Shown here: positions 36,126 to 45,032 of the stretch, in pieces
Position numbering within the stretch: position 1 is the stretch's first letter
Layout: each line of letters begins with the position of its first letter
DNA from: Pararhodobacter sp. CCB-MM2
GTDB lineage: Bacteria > Pseudomonadota > Alphaproteobacteria > Rhodobacterales > Rhodobacteraceae
Direction of reading: 5' to 3'
Assembly: GCF_001691415.1 (NCBI RefSeq)
Contig: NZ_LRRR01000008.1
Span: 107,816-171,815, forward strand
Length of the DNA stretch: 64,000 bases
Made by a program: the position numbers and the translations under genes
Notes under the pieces: generated by a model
What the model was told of the DNA's origin: nothing
Seen by the model: the letters and a program-made list of their open reading frames with translations, nothing else
The model's database searches: none

Positions 36126-37088
36126 TCAGGCAGGCGCGGCGAGCGTGCAACGGCCGAGCAATTCGGCAGCATCCGTGGCCCGGCACAGCTCGGTTCCGGG
36201 CGTCATCACGGCGGCCGCGGCGGCGGCGGTGCCACGCATCAGGGCGCTGGGCCAATCCTCGCCCTCGGCCAGGGCCAGCGCGAAGGCGGCGGTGAAGCTG
36301 TCGCCCGCGCCGATCTTCGAGGCGACCTGCACGACGGGCGGGCGGGCATGAAGCCGCAGCCGGTCGGTTGCCAGCACCGAGCCCGAGGCCCCGCGCGCCA
36401 CGACCACGCAATCCGCAACCCCGCGTGCCACGAGGCTTGCGGCGAAATCTAGACTGGCCTTGATGTCCGTCAGCGGGCGACCCGCGAGGCCTTCGGACTC
36501 GGACTGGTCCATGCGCAGGACCAGCGGTTTTGCCGTGGGCTCAGGCTGGCCCACCAAGCGTTCCAAGGCGGGGCCGGAGGTGTCGATGATCAGCCGCGCC
36601 TTGGGGGGCAGCGCGCGGCTCAGGTCTTGTGGGAAGCTGTCGCTGATACCGGGGGGCTGGCTGCCGCTCAGGACCACGACGGCATCGGGGCCGATCTGGG
36701 CGGCTTCCGTGGCGATGAGGGCGGTGATCGCCTGCTCTAAGGCCGGGGTCCAGTCGGGGCCGGGGCGCTGCAGGCGGTACTGCTCGCCGGTCTCGCGGTC
36801 GGTCACCGCGAGGTTCTCGCGCGTTTCGCCCGGCAGGTCGAAGGGGATGAGGCGGACCCCCGATCCGGCCATCAGCCCGGCGATGCGCTGGCCTGTCGCG
36901 CCCCCCAATGCCGCGATGGCGCGGGGGCTGGCGCCCAGTTTGGCCGCCGCGCGGGCGACATTGATGCCGCCGCCGCCGGGCTCGGCCACGGGCGGGTCGA
37001 GGCGAATCTTGGGGCCGGGCGTCACGCGGTCGGCGGCGCTGGAAACATCCAGCGCCGGGTTCAGGGTCACGGTCAGGATCTTGGTCAT
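36126..37088 (-). CDS. pfkB: PfkB-family sugar kinase (1-phosphofructokinase / LacC type)
   Basis: 320 residues from ATG 37088 (MTKILTVTLNPALDVSS). TLNPALD at the N-terminus and GGGGINVARAAAKLG mark the fructose-1-phosphate/6-phosphate/tagatose-6-phosphate kinase branch. VLSGSQPPGI and the C-terminal SKIGAGDSFTAAFALAL (catalytic Asp) are intact. The exact sugar phosphate cannot be told from sequence; no PTS or fructose genes are adjacent, which makes a glycolytic Pfk-2 role more likely than FruK. A GTG three codons upstream is an alternative start. Confidence 0.88.
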   Translation of the reverse strand: MTKILTVTLNPALDVSSAADRVTPGPKIRLDPPVAEPGGGGINVARAAAKLGASPRAIAALGGATGQRIAGLMAGSGVRLIPFDLPGETRENLAVTDRETGEQYRLQRPGPDWTPALEQAITALIATEAAQIGPDAVVVLSGSQPPGISDSFPQDLSRALPPKARLIIDTSGPALERLVGQPEPTAKPLVLRMDQSESEGLAGRPLTDIKASLDFAASLVARGVADCVVVARGASGSVLATDRLRLHARPPVVQVASKIGAGDSFTAAFALALAEGEDWPSALMRGTAAAAAAVMTPGTELCRATDAAELLGRCTLAAPA

Positions 37089-37181
37089 CGGAGCCACCGG
37101 CAGGGTGTTGTCACCACCACCCTAGCCGCTGTCGGTAACAGCCGGAAGTGTTTCAACCGCCCGGTCCGGCGACGTGAAACG

Positions 37182-38282
37182 TCAGCCGACGTGGATCAGC
37201 GTTGAGAACAGCTTCGGATCGAGGCTCTCGGCGGCGAAGGTCTCGCCCCGGGTCAGCACCGACACGGCGTCATGGCTGTGCAGGCTTTCCTGATGGCTGG
37301 CCACCACGCGGAAATCGCCGATCCGCGCGTCGCCTTCCAGCGCCTCGCAGAACAGCCGCGCCGCATCCTCGACGAAGATCGGGTTGGCGGCGTTGAGTTC
37401 GGCGAAGGCCTGTTCGTCCTCGCGCTTGACCATCACCTGCGTCTCGGTCGGGACGGCCTGACGGCAGAGGTCGATCAGATCCTCGAACCACAGCACCTTG
37501 CCGGGCATCACCTCGACCGACAGCCGGGCGACCGAGCGCTGCGAATGCGGCGTGGCCAGCTGGCCGCGACCGGCGCGGGCATGCTCGGACAGCTCCAGGG
37601 AGCAGGGGCAGGTCGACGAGTAGACATAGTCGAGATGCATGTACTGGCGACGCACGCCGCCTTGGTCCACGACCTCAAGGGCGATGTCGTAATATTGCCA
37701 GCCGTTCAGCCCCGAGCGCAGGCTCTCGACCTTGATCGGGAACGAGAAGCGCATCTGGATGCGCGCGTCGAAGCTTTCGAGATCGGCCTTGTAGTCATCC
37801 AGCGCCGCTTCGATCACCTTCACCGAGAAGCGTTTCTCGGCGTGTTGATAGAAGCTGCGCATGATACGCGACATGTTGATGCCCTTCTTGTCGGCCTCAA
37901 GGCTGACCGTACCGGTCACCGAGGCCTGAAGGGTCACGTCGAAGCCGTTGCGCGCATGGAAGCGCACGGGCAGGCGGAAATTCGAGATCCCGACATGCTG
38001 GATCGCCGTCTTCGCGCCCTTGATCAGGCTGGACGGGCCGTTCTGCAGATCCGGCATCGACCGCTTGTAGGCGGCGTCGGGTGCGAAATCCGCCGGATAC
38101 TCGCGGCTCATCTCCGGATAGGCCGGATCCGGCAGGCCGGGGATCAGGCGCTTCAGGCGGGGATCGAGCGCCTCGATCTCTGCATCGCTGGCCCGTTTGG
38201 CGAAAGCGCGCAGGATGTCGAGCGCGGCCTCGGCCTCGGTCTGGGTAGGATCGCGATCCTCAAGCGGCATATGAATGTTCAT
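37182..38282 (-). CDS. folE2: GTP cyclohydrolase FolE2 (type IB)
   Basis: 366 residues from the ATG at 38282 (MNIHMPLEDRDPTQT). Converts GTP to dihydroneopterin triphosphate, the first step of folate synthesis. The FolE2 motif SSTCPCSLELSEHARAG with the catalytic Cys and the SQRSVARLSVEV segment are present. FolE2 works with several divalent metals rather than strictly zinc, unlike FolE. FolB, a later enzyme of the same pathway, is encoded at 62863. Longer than some homologues because of an N-terminal stretch before LPDPAYPEMSREYPADF. Confidence 0.94.
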   Translation of the reverse strand: MNIHMPLEDRDPTQTEAEAALDILRAFAKRASDAEIEALDPRLKRLIPGLPDPAYPEMSREYPADFAPDAAYKRSMPDLQNGPSSLIKGAKTAIQHVGISNFRLPVRFHARNGFDVTLQASVTGTVSLEADKKGINMSRIMRSFYQHAEKRFSVKVIEAALDDYKADLESFDARIQMRFSFPIKVESLRSGLNGWQYYDIALEVVDQGGVRRQYMHLDYVYSSTCPCSLELSEHARAGRGQLATPHSQRSVARLSVEVMPGKVLWFEDLIDLCRQAVPTETQVMVKREDEQAFAELNAANPIFVEDAARLFCEALEGDARIGDFRVVASHQESLHSHDAVSVLTRGETFAAESLDPKLFSTLIHVG

Positions 38283-38404
38283 CGGCTTCGCCCCCTCCGT
38301 TGGCGCGCAGGCGTAACTTAAGGCGTTAGCCGGCGTAATCAACGGTTCTACGACGAGGGCGACGCTTTGGATCACGTCGCCGCCGCCGGTCTCATTATCG
38401 CGCC

Positions 38405-39592
38405 TCAGATCGCGTCCAGCGCGGCCAGCAGGTCCGCCAGCAGGTCGTCACTCGCTTCCAGACCCACCGAGAGGCGGATCAGGCCGGGCGTGATGCCCAG
38501 CGTGACCTTCTGGTCGGCGGGCAGGCGCTGGTGCGTCGTGGTCGCCGGATGCGTCGCGATGGTGCGCGCATCGCCGAGGTTGTTCGAGATCAGCACAACC
38601 TTCAGCGCGTTCATGAACTTGAACGCAGCCTCCTTGCCGCCCTTCAGATCGAAGGTCAGCACGGTGCCCGGACCCGCCATCGTGGCGCGGGCGAGGTCAT
38701 GCTGCGGGTGGCTGGCCAGCCCCGGGAACAGCACCTTCGAGATCGCGGCATGGCCTTCCAGCGCCTCGGCGATCTTCTGTGCCGACTCGGCCTGCGCCTT
38801 CACGCGCAGCTCCAGCGTGGTCAGGCCGTTCATCATCACCCAGGCGTTGAACGGGCTGATCGCCCCGCCGGTGTGCTTCATGTAGGCCTCGATCTTGCCG
38901 CGGATCAGCTCACGCGGGCCACAGATCACACCGCCAAGGCAGCGGCCCTGACCGTCGATATGCTTGGTGGCCGAGTAGACGATGATGTCCGCGCCATGCT
39001 GCACCGCCTGGCTGAACACCGGGGTGGCGAAGGCGTTGTCGACCACGACGATCGCGCCGGCTTCGTGCGCCAGTTTGCAGACCTTGGGCAGGTCGATGAC
39101 TTCCAGCGTCGGGTTCGACACGCTTTCAAGGAAAACCACCTGCGCGGGGCTGGCCAGCGCGGCCTCCCATTGCGACAGGTCGGTGCCGTCGACGAAATCG
39201 ACATGGACGCCGTAGCGGCCCAACACCTCTTCCAGCACATAGAGGCACGAGCCGAACAGCGCGCGGCTGGCCACGACCCGGTCCCCGCCTTTCAGCAGGG
39301 CCGTCAGCGCGCCGGAGACGGCCGCCATGCCCGAGGCCGCGGCAAAGGCATCCTCGGTCCCTTCCAGCGCCGCGATGCGGTCTTCGAAGACGGCGACGGT
39401 CGGGTTGCCGTAGCGGGCATAGATGAACTCGTCCTCGGCCGTCTTGACGAAACGGGCCTCGGCCGATTCAGCGGTCGGATAGGCGAAGCCCTGCGTCAGG
39501 TACATCGCCTCGGCCATTTCGCCGTACTGGCTGCGGCGCGCGCCGCCATGCACCGCGATCGTCCGCGCATTCCAATTGTTCTTCGGGTTCAT
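38405..39592 (-). CDS. metZ: O-succinylhomoserine sulfhydrylase
   Basis: 395 residues, PLP-dependent Cys/Met metabolism family. Makes homocysteine from O-succinylhomoserine and sulfide, thus part of methionine synthesis. The PLP lysine lies in IVYSATKHIDGQGRCLGG (about 190-210), and YARYGNPTVAVFEDRIAALEG and SVGLEASDDLLADL are typical. A SAM-II-type riboswitch lies 91 bases upstream (39683-39733), which should lower translation when S-adenosylmethionine is abundant. Confidence 0.93.
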   Translation of the reverse strand: MNPKNNWNARTIAVHGGARRSQYGEMAEAMYLTQGFAYPTAESAEARFVKTAEDEFIYARYGNPTVAVFEDRIAALEGTEDAFAAASGMAAVSGALTALLKGGDRVVASRALFGSCLYVLEEVLGRYGVHVDFVDGTDLSQWEAALASPAQVVFLESVSNPTLEVIDLPKVCKLAHEAGAIVVVDNAFATPVFSQAVQHGADIIVYSATKHIDGQGRCLGGVICGPRELIRGKIEAYMKHTGGAISPFNAWVMMNGLTTLELRVKAQAESAQKIAEALEGHAAISKVLFPGLASHPQHDLARATMAGPGTVLTFDLKGGKEAAFKFMNALKVVLISNNLGDARTIATHPATTTHQRLPADQKVTLGITPGLIRLSVGLEASDDLLADLLAALDAI

Positions 39593-39682
39593 TCCCGGCC
39601 CCCTTTGCGGTCTCGCCGCGCTGTCAATACCGGCAGGAGGCGTCCGCGCGGGCTATCCATTCGGATAGTGGTTAACGCGACA

Positions 39683-39733
39683 CCTCTTTAGCGGATTCTT
39701 TATTGTGGGCCGCAAGCCGGCACAAACCCCCAC
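39683..39733 (-). promoter_or_regulatory. SAM-II-type riboswitch upstream of metZ
   Basis: Minus strand: outer stem GTGGG/CCCAC encloses GGTTTGTGCCGGCTTGCGG; then AATAAAGAAT and CCGCTAAAGAGG. The layout, the UUU in the first loop, CUUGC before the 3' stem arm, the A-rich joining strand and the final CGCUAAAGA match the SAM-II motif, and GCGG can pair with CCGC to give the pseudoknot. It differs from the remembered consensus at the start of the first loop (GGGUUUG rather than UGAUUUG). Confidence 0.85.
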
Positions 39734-39885
39734 ATTCCGCCGGCAATACGCCCAGAACTCGCCACAGGTCAATCCATGGGGCCAGATTGTTGCCGTAATC
39801 GACACAGTGGCCCCTATCCGAACGAGACATCGCCCGGCTATGGCCAGAACCCTGCCTCTGATTCGCCTGAGTCTCCGGTGAATGT

Positions 39886-40359
39886 GTGACCATGATGTTG
39901 ATGTCGGACACAGAACACATGATCACGATGCTGGACCCTGTTCTGGACGAGTATGTTGGAGTATCCGTACGCGCGCTTGCACTGGGCGTTTCCGTGTTTA
40001 GCGCTGCGGCCTTCGGCTTCGGCCGCCTTGTACGCGAGGCCGATGCCCAAACCGCGCGACCCACCGAGATCGCGTTGGCCATGCCCATGCCGCTGCAGCA
40101 ATTGCAGATGACGCACCCGGCCCGTGCCGAGATCGTCGCCGCGCTGCGCAGCATGAACAATGCCGAGCTGGGCCTGACCTATGCCCGCCTGCACGCCACG
40201 TTCCGGGATTATATCGGGCGTGACGATCTGTCGGTGGCCCGGGCCCTGGTCGATTATGCCACGCTGGCCGAGGCCGAGCTTGGCAGCCGTGGATTGCGCC
40301 GCCCCTCGGGCACCGAGAGCGCGCAGGCCATGCTGACGACCTATGAACTGATCCTCTGA
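39886..40359 (+). CDS. Hypothetical protein
   Basis: 157 residues from GTG 39886; ATG codons at 39892, 39895 and 39901 are in frame, and the N-terminus is uncertain. Residues about 25-48 (VSVRALALGVSVFSAAAFGFG) are small and hydrophobic and could form one membrane helix. The C-terminal part is helical with SMNNAELGLTYARLHATFRDYIGRD and LVDYATLAEAELGSRG. No family recognised. Codon use matches the neighbours (GC-rich third positions), supporting a real gene. It diverges from metZ and shares the region with the riboswitch. Confidence 0.55.
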   Translation: MTMMLMSDTEHMITMLDPVLDEYVGVSVRALALGVSVFSAAAFGFGRLVREADAQTARPTEIALAMPMPLQQLQMTHPARAEIVAALRSMNNAELGLTYARLHATFRDYIGRDDLSVARALVDYATLAEAELGSRGLRRPSGTESAQAMLTTYELIL

Positions 40360-40686
40360 TCCCGGTTTTCGGGGCCAGAGACGGGCTTCCCGCCCAAATT
40401 CTTGCCGCCCGTGGCGCAAAGCGCCGTCGCCAGAAAGGCGTCAGGGTGGACCTTCACGACAGCGCAGACCGACCCGACTGTTGCCCTTCGGCAACGGAGC
40501 GATGGCGAGTGCGCAAACCACACGATGTTGTGGCCCAAGGCGCGTGGCGTTCACGATTTGCAGAGAATTCGTGAGCAATATGAACCTTGTCCAACATCAA
40601 ACGACTTACTCCTGAACCGATCCCAACCCGGACCTGCCCTTGATCTGATCTGACCCTGTTCCCTTTCCCGTATCGGAGGTGCTCTC
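40360..40686. other. 327-base intergenic region
   Basis: No convincing gene. It contains GGGCTTCCCGCCC near the left end, a GGCGCAAAGCGCC hairpin and a GTTGCC-CTTC-GGCAAC hairpin at about 40480-40495. CGGAGG, 7 bases before the hydrolase ATG, is that gene's ribosome site. The middle is less GC-rich and may hold the promoter of the hydrolase gene, but no clear -35/-10 pair is seen. Confidence 0.5.
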
Positions 40687-41805
40687 ATGACCCTGCTTTC
40701 CGTCACCGCATTGCGCTCAGGCTTGTTCCTGGCCGGGTCCGGTCTGGAAGGGGTCTTGTCTCAGGGCGTGACCGAGGCGGGGCTGACATCCGCGCTGTCC
40801 TGGGGTCCGCCAGCCAGCGCTGCGGGGAAAGACGTTGGAAACGGAGAGGGCACTGTCCCGAGCCGGCAGGCAACCGCTGTCTCCGCCGATCTGCTGGTGG
40901 CGCTTGCCGCCGTGCTGTCGGCGCTGCCGCCGGGGGCTCCGGTGGTGATCATGGTGCACGGCAAGGGCTATTGCCCGACACGCCCCGAGCTCGATCCCCA
41001 TCGCCTCATCTTCGCCTCGCGCGCCGGGCATGGGCGCAGCCGTCACGTCTCGTGGCCGCGCCGTCTGGGCTTTGCGCTGCCGGGGCCGCGCGATCCGCTC
41101 GGCCTGTGCATCGGCTTCGGCTGGGATGCGCGTGGCCGGCTGTGGCGCGCGACCGAGGGGGCGGATGCCACGGCCCCGCGTCTGGCCCTGCTGGTCCGGC
41201 TGATACGGGCGCTGGACCCGGCGCGACGCATCGACCTGATCGGCCATTCGCTGGGCGCCCGTGTGATCCTCGGTGCCGTGCCGCTGGTTCCGGAAGGCAC
41301 GCTGGGCCGCGTCATCCTGCTGGCGGGGGCCGATTTCACCCATCGCGCTGCACAGGCGCTGACCAGCCCGGCCGGACAACAGGCCGAGTTCCTCAACATC
41401 ACTACGCGCGAGAACGACCTCTACGATTTCCTGTTCGAGCGGGCCTTCTCGCCGCTGGGTCGCAATCTGGCGCTTGGGCGCGGGATGGCAGAGGGCCTTG
41501 GCGCGGCGCGCAACTGGCTGGATATTCAGCTCGATCACCCGCAGACCGCGCTGGCGCTCAGGGCGCTGGGGCTGCCGCTGGCCCCGCCCCGCGCGCGCAT
41601 CTGTCATTGGTCGGTCTACCTGCGGCCGGGCGTGTTCCGCCTGTACCGCCGGCTGATCCATGATCGCGACCGGCTGACCCTGCCGCAGCTTCAGGCCGCG
41701 CTGGAGACGGCGCCGCAGCCCCGCTGGAGCCGCATCGCCGAAGGGTGGCTGCCCGAGCGCGCGCTGGCGGCGCTCAGCGTTCGCCGATCCAGTGCTTCTC
41801 GATGA
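40687..41805 (+). CDS. Alpha/beta hydrolase
   Basis: 372 residues. The nucleophile elbow IDLIGHSLGARVILGAVP (GHSLG, about residue 195) and the oxyanion strand PVVIMVHGKGYCP (about 93) define an alpha/beta hydrolase; NITTRENDLYDFLFERAF could hold the acidic residue. The first 80 residues are poorly conserved-looking and may be a regulatory extension. Substrate unknown. A good CGGAGG ribosome site precedes the ATG. Its last 32 bases overlap the convergent yciB gene, a larger overlap than elsewhere in the window. Confidence 0.82.
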   Translation: MTLLSVTALRSGLFLAGSGLEGVLSQGVTEAGLTSALSWGPPASAAGKDVGNGEGTVPSRQATAVSADLLVALAAVLSALPPGAPVVIMVHGKGYCPTRPELDPHRLIFASRAGHGRSRHVSWPRRLGFALPGPRDPLGLCIGFGWDARGRLWRATEGADATAPRLALLVRLIRALDPARRIDLIGHSLGARVILGAVPLVPEGTLGRVILLAGADFTHRAAQALTSPAGQQAEFLNITTRENDLYDFLFERAFSPLGRNLALGRGMAEGLGAARNWLDIQLDHPQTALALRALGLPLAPPRARICHWSVYLRPGVFRLYRRLIHDRDRLTLPQLQAALETAPQPRWSRIAEGWLPERALAALSVRRSSASR

Positions 41806-42379
41806 GTTTGTAATTCGCCATCAGGAACACGAACATCACGCCCATCTGCCCGAACGTGTCCCAGAACACGTAGACATCGGTCGAGAAGTTCCGCCAGACG
41901 ACCTCGTTCATCGCGGCGAAGATCAGGAAGAACCACGCCATGCGCTTGGTGAGGATCATCCAGCCCTCTTGATCCAGAGGTAGGGCCTGACCCAGCACGA
42001 AGGCCAGCCACGATTGCCCGCGCCACAGGCCGATGAACAGCAGGATGCCGAACAGGCCGAAGATGAAGGTCGACTTCATCTTGAACAGCCGCTCGTCGTT
42101 GAACAGCACCGTGGCAACGCCCAGCACGATCACAAGGATCAGGGTGGCGATCTGCATCCGGCTCAGTTCGCCGGTCAGCAGCTTCAGCACGATGGTCGAG
42201 AGGATCTGCAACGGCACGAAGGCCACCACGGCCACGACGAAGCCGGCGTATTCGGTGCCTGCGACGGTGACGGTGGCATCCCGCATGTAAAGATAGACGG
42301 CGAGGAACACCAACAGCGGCCCGAATTCCAGCAATTGCTTGGTCAGGGCCGAGGGTTTCTTGCGGGGCGTCTGGGTCAT
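41774..42379 (-). CDS. yciB: Intracellular septation protein A / YciB family
   Basis: 201 residues from ATG 42379 (MTQTPRKKPSALTKQ), with GGAG upstream; other in-frame ATGs upstream lack support. Five membrane helices and the family motifs LEFGPLLVFLAVYLY at the start, WRNFSTDVYVFWDTFGQMG and FVFLMANYKLIEKHW at the end. YciB/IspZ is an inner-membrane protein linked to cell envelope integrity and septation. Third in a likely GT25-nitroreductase-yciB transcription unit. Confidence 0.94.
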   Translation of the reverse strand: MTQTPRKKPSALTKQLLEFGPLLVFLAVYLYMRDATVTVAGTEYAGFVVAVVAFVPLQILSTIVLKLLTGELSRMQIATLILVIVLGVATVLFNDERLFKMKSTFIFGLFGILLFIGLWRGQSWLAFVLGQALPLDQEGWMILTKRMAWFFLIFAAMNEVVWRNFSTDVYVFWDTFGQMGVMFVFLMANYKLIEKHWIGER

Positions 42380-42443
42380 CGGGGACTCCGGCATTGGGTT
42401 GCGCGCCATATCACGCATCGGACTTGGGTTGGCAAGCAGGGCC

Positions 42444-43106
42444 TCAGCCGTGGCGGCGGACCATGCCTTCCAGCTCCTCGCGCACGGTGCGGGCGGCATT
42501 GGCGGGGTGATCGGGGTCCTCATGGCCGAAGGCGATGCCGACCATCAGCTGCGCGCCCGCGGGCAGGCCAAGGTGATCGCGCACCACATCGGGATAGAGG
42601 GACAGGGCCCCTTGCGCGCAGCTGCCGAGCCCCTGCGCGGTGAGTGCCAGCAGGAAGGTCTGCACGAAGCCGCCCAGATCGGCGGCCTCGCGGGTGCCGA
42701 AATTCTCGGGCAGGAAGATGAAGGCGGCATGCGGCGCGCCGAAGGCATCAAGGTTGCGCTGGAAGGCGGCGGTCCGCCCCTCGCGGTCATCGCGGGCAAT
42801 GCCCATCGCGCCGTAGAGCGCCACGGCCGAGCCGATCTGCCGCTCGCGGAAAACCCCGGTATAGGCGGTGTCCATCGGCACGTCGGGCTTGGGCGCGCCG
42901 GCCTGTGCCAGCATCTTGGCCCCAAGGCTGCGCAGAGTCTCGCCCGAGACCAGATGCACCGACCACGGCTGCACATTGCAATTGGACGGGGCCCAAAGGG
43001 CAGCTTCCAGCGCGCGGTCGATCACCTCGGGCGCGACCGGGTCGGGCTTGTAGCCCCGGACCGAACGGCGGGCACGGACGAGCCGGTCGAAATCCTCAGG
43101 GGTCAT
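42444..43106 (-). CDS. Nitroreductase-family flavoprotein
   Basis: 220 residues. FMN-dependent NAD(P)H oxidoreductase fold: LVRARRSVRGYKPDPV at the N-terminus (phosphate-binding Arg-Arg-Ser), WAPSNCNVQPWSVHLVSG around 55-72, GLGSCAQGALSLYPDVVR near 165 and GIAFGHEDPDHPANAAR near 195. Substrates may be nitroaromatics or quinones; not decided by sequence. It starts 24 bases after the glycosyltransferase stop and may be co-transcribed with it. Confidence 0.9.
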   Translation of the reverse strand: MTPEDFDRLVRARRSVRGYKPDPVAPEVIDRALEAALWAPSNCNVQPWSVHLVSGETLRSLGAKMLAQAGAPKPDVPMDTAYTGVFRERQIGSAVALYGAMGIARDDREGRTAAFQRNLDAFGAPHAAFIFLPENFGTREAADLGGFVQTFLLALTAQGLGSCAQGALSLYPDVVRDHLGLPAGAQLMVGIAFGHEDPDHPANAARTVREELEGMVRRHG

Positions 43107-43130
43107 GGCGGGTCCTTTCAGGGAGAGGGC

Positions 43131-43862
43131 TCAGCGGAACCGCCGGGCAAGGCCGGCCAGGTTGCGCAGCACCGGCAGCCGGTCGAACCAAGCGGGCGGC
43201 GCGATGTCCGAGCGCGACGAGCGCTGGGTGGCGACGGCGGGGTCCACCGCCAGCGAGACCAGCTCGGGGTGGCGCATCCGCAGCCAGTTCAGCGCGCCGT
43301 CGACATGCATCGGGCCACCGTCGGGGCTGCCCTCGGGGCGGGTCATCATGGCCTGCAGATGCGGTAGCAGGAAGCGCGCGGCCTCGGCCGTCACGCCGAG
43401 GAAATGCAGCTGGATCAGGCCCAGCTCGGGCGGCAGGGCGATGATCCCGTCTGCATCGGCCGGCGGGGTCTCGTCCGGCAGGTCGCCGGGATGGCCGTAG
43501 AGGAGGCGCCAGTCGCGGCCCTGCAGCGCGCGGGCGAGAGCCGGCAGACGCTCGATGGCGCCCGGCGCGAAGGCCATGTCGTCCTCCAGCACCAGAACCC
43601 GGTCCCAGCCTTGATCCAGCATGTGCTGCATCACGCCCATATGGCTGCGAAAGGCCCCATGCGCCCCGATCGAGGGGAAGCCGGCCAGTGTGTCAGGGCG
43701 GACGGCGGGGAACAGACGCACCTGCGGATGGTCCAGCGACAGGCCCAGCTTGTGCAGCTCGGCGTCGAGACCCCGCCGACGGTCGGCGCGCGAGGGCAGG
43801 TTGATCACCAGGATATGCCCGAAAGTGTCGAGCAGCGCCCGGGCAGCGGGACTGTCTGTCAT
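43131..43862 (-). CDS. Glycosyltransferase family 25 protein
   Basis: 243 residues from ATG 43862 (MTDSPAARALLDTFG). GT25 features: LVINLPSRADRRRGLDAELHKLG at the N-terminus, IGAHGAFRSHMGVMQHML, the acidic motif VLVLEDDMAF (about 90) and VDGALNWLRMRHPEL near the C-terminus. Members transfer sugars to lipopolysaccharide or other envelope glycans. No other polysaccharide genes are near. It diverges from ridA. Confidence 0.87.
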   Translation of the reverse strand: MTDSPAARALLDTFGHILVINLPSRADRRRGLDAELHKLGLSLDHPQVRLFPAVRPDTLAGFPSIGAHGAFRSHMGVMQHMLDQGWDRVLVLEDDMAFAPGAIERLPALARALQGRDWRLLYGHPGDLPDETPPADADGIIALPPELGLIQLHFLGVTAEAARFLLPHLQAMMTRPEGSPDGGPMHVDGALNWLRMRHPELVSLAVDPAVATQRSSRSDIAPPAWFDRLPVLRNLAGLARRFR

Positions 43863-43976
43863 GGTCGCTTCCGCGTCGTTCCGTTCCTTCTTGCCCCGGT
43901 CGGGGTTCGGTTTCAACTCCTCTTGCGGGGGGCGAGGGGCTGTGAAAAGGCTCGATTGTCCAAATCGGAGAGTGAC

Positions 43977-44324
43977 ATGACCAAGGAAATCACCCGCCTC
44001 GAATCCGGATCGCGCATGAGCGAGGTCGTCATCCACGGCGACACGATCTACCTGGCCGGCCAGGTGGGCGAAGGCGAGACCGTTGCCGACCAGACCCGCG
44101 ACGCGCTGTCCGAGGTCGAGCGTCTGCTGGCGCTGGCCGGCAGCGACAAGTCGCGCATCCTGCAGACCACGATCTGGCTGGCCGACATGGCCGATTTCGC
44201 CGAGATGAACAGCGTCTGGGATGCCTGGGTCGACACCGCCAACCCGCCGGCCCGCGCCACGGGCGAGGCCAAGCTGGCCACCCCGCAATACCGCGTGGAA
44301 ATCATCGTCGTCGCCGCGCGCTGA
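43977..44324 (+). CDS. ridA: RidA/YjgF-family protein
   Basis: 115 residues from ATG 43977. RidA-type proteins hydrolyse reactive enamine/imine intermediates made by PLP enzymes. The fold is evident from IYLAGQVGEGETVADQTRDAL, the ILQTTIWLADMADFAEMNSVW segment and ARATGEAKLATPQYRVEIIVVAA; the Arg of the archetypal active site is seen in PPARATGEA. Might serve the PLP dehydratase encoded at 46693. Followed by a terminator. Confidence 0.9.
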   Translation: MTKEITRLESGSRMSEVVIHGDTIYLAGQVGEGETVADQTRDALSEVERLLALAGSDKSRILQTTIWLADMADFAEMNSVWDAWVDTANPPARATGEAKLATPQYRVEIIVVAAR

Positions 44325-44350
44325 GCGACGGTGCTGACGACTGACGCTGC

Positions 44351-44385
44351 CGGCTCGCCCTCACGGGGGCGGGCCTTTTTCGTGC
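44351..44385. terminator. Terminator between ridA and the GNAT gene
   Basis: Imperfect stem GGCTCGCCC/GGGCGGGCC with loop TCACGG followed by TTTTT. It lies between two convergent genes; the T run points to use by ridA. Confidence 0.7.
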
Positions 44386-44389
44386 CGGG

Positions 44390-44929
44390 TCAGGACAGTT
44401 CGGGCAGATCCCAGGCGACCAGCACCATGAGCGAGCGCCAGAGCGGCCCGGCATCGGTGTAATTCGCCACCTCGCGCCCGCCGATATCGGCGTAGAACAT
44501 CCGCGCGGAGTAATTCTGGCGCACCACACCCAGCGCCGCCGTCCGGCACCCGCGTTCGCGCAGCCGGTCGAAACCCTGCCACAGCAGCCGCCCGCCCAGC
44601 CCCTGCCGGCGGGCGCTGGAGGCGACGTAGAGATGCTTGATCTCGCCCGGCGCAGCCAGCGCGTCGAAGGGCTCGCCCTGCGCCGGCCCCAAGGCGATCA
44701 GCCCGGTGACACCGTCGGCATCCTCGGACAGGAAGCAGTCGCGCGCGGGATCGGCGAGCGAGATCTGCCAGGCGTTCAGCCGGTGGGCCAGATCCAGTTT
44801 CTCGATCGCTTCGGGCGGGGCCAGCGTCGCATAGGTATCGCGCCACACATCCAGATGCAGACGGGCCAGCGCCGGGGCATCGGCCTCGGTGGCACGGCGG
44901 AACAGAGGGGCGGTCATATCCTTGGGCAT
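44390..44929 (-). CDS. GNAT-family N-acetyltransferase
   Basis: 179 residues; MTAPLF at the fifth codon is an alternative start. Acetyl-CoA-binding motif A is visible as IKHLYVASSARRQGLGGRLL (about 95-115), with LGVVRQNYSARMFYADIGGREV as the following motif B. Substrate unknown. Convergent with ridA and upstream of (diverging from) cytochrome b561. Confidence 0.88.
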   Translation of the reverse strand: MPKDMTAPLFRRATEADAPALARLHLDVWRDTYATLAPPEAIEKLDLAHRLNAWQISLADPARDCFLSEDADGVTGLIALGPAQGEPFDALAAPGEIKHLYVASSARRQGLGGRLLWQGFDRLRERGCRTAALGVVRQNYSARMFYADIGGREVANYTDAGPLWRSLMVLVAWDLPELS

Positions 44930-45032
44930 GGCACATCCTTGCCGCGCTGCCGGCCGTCATGCAAGACTGGCGACGGAACCCGTCGGCGGAATCGTGCAAG
45001 ATTCATGTGTCGGGTTGACGAAAGGGTAGCCA

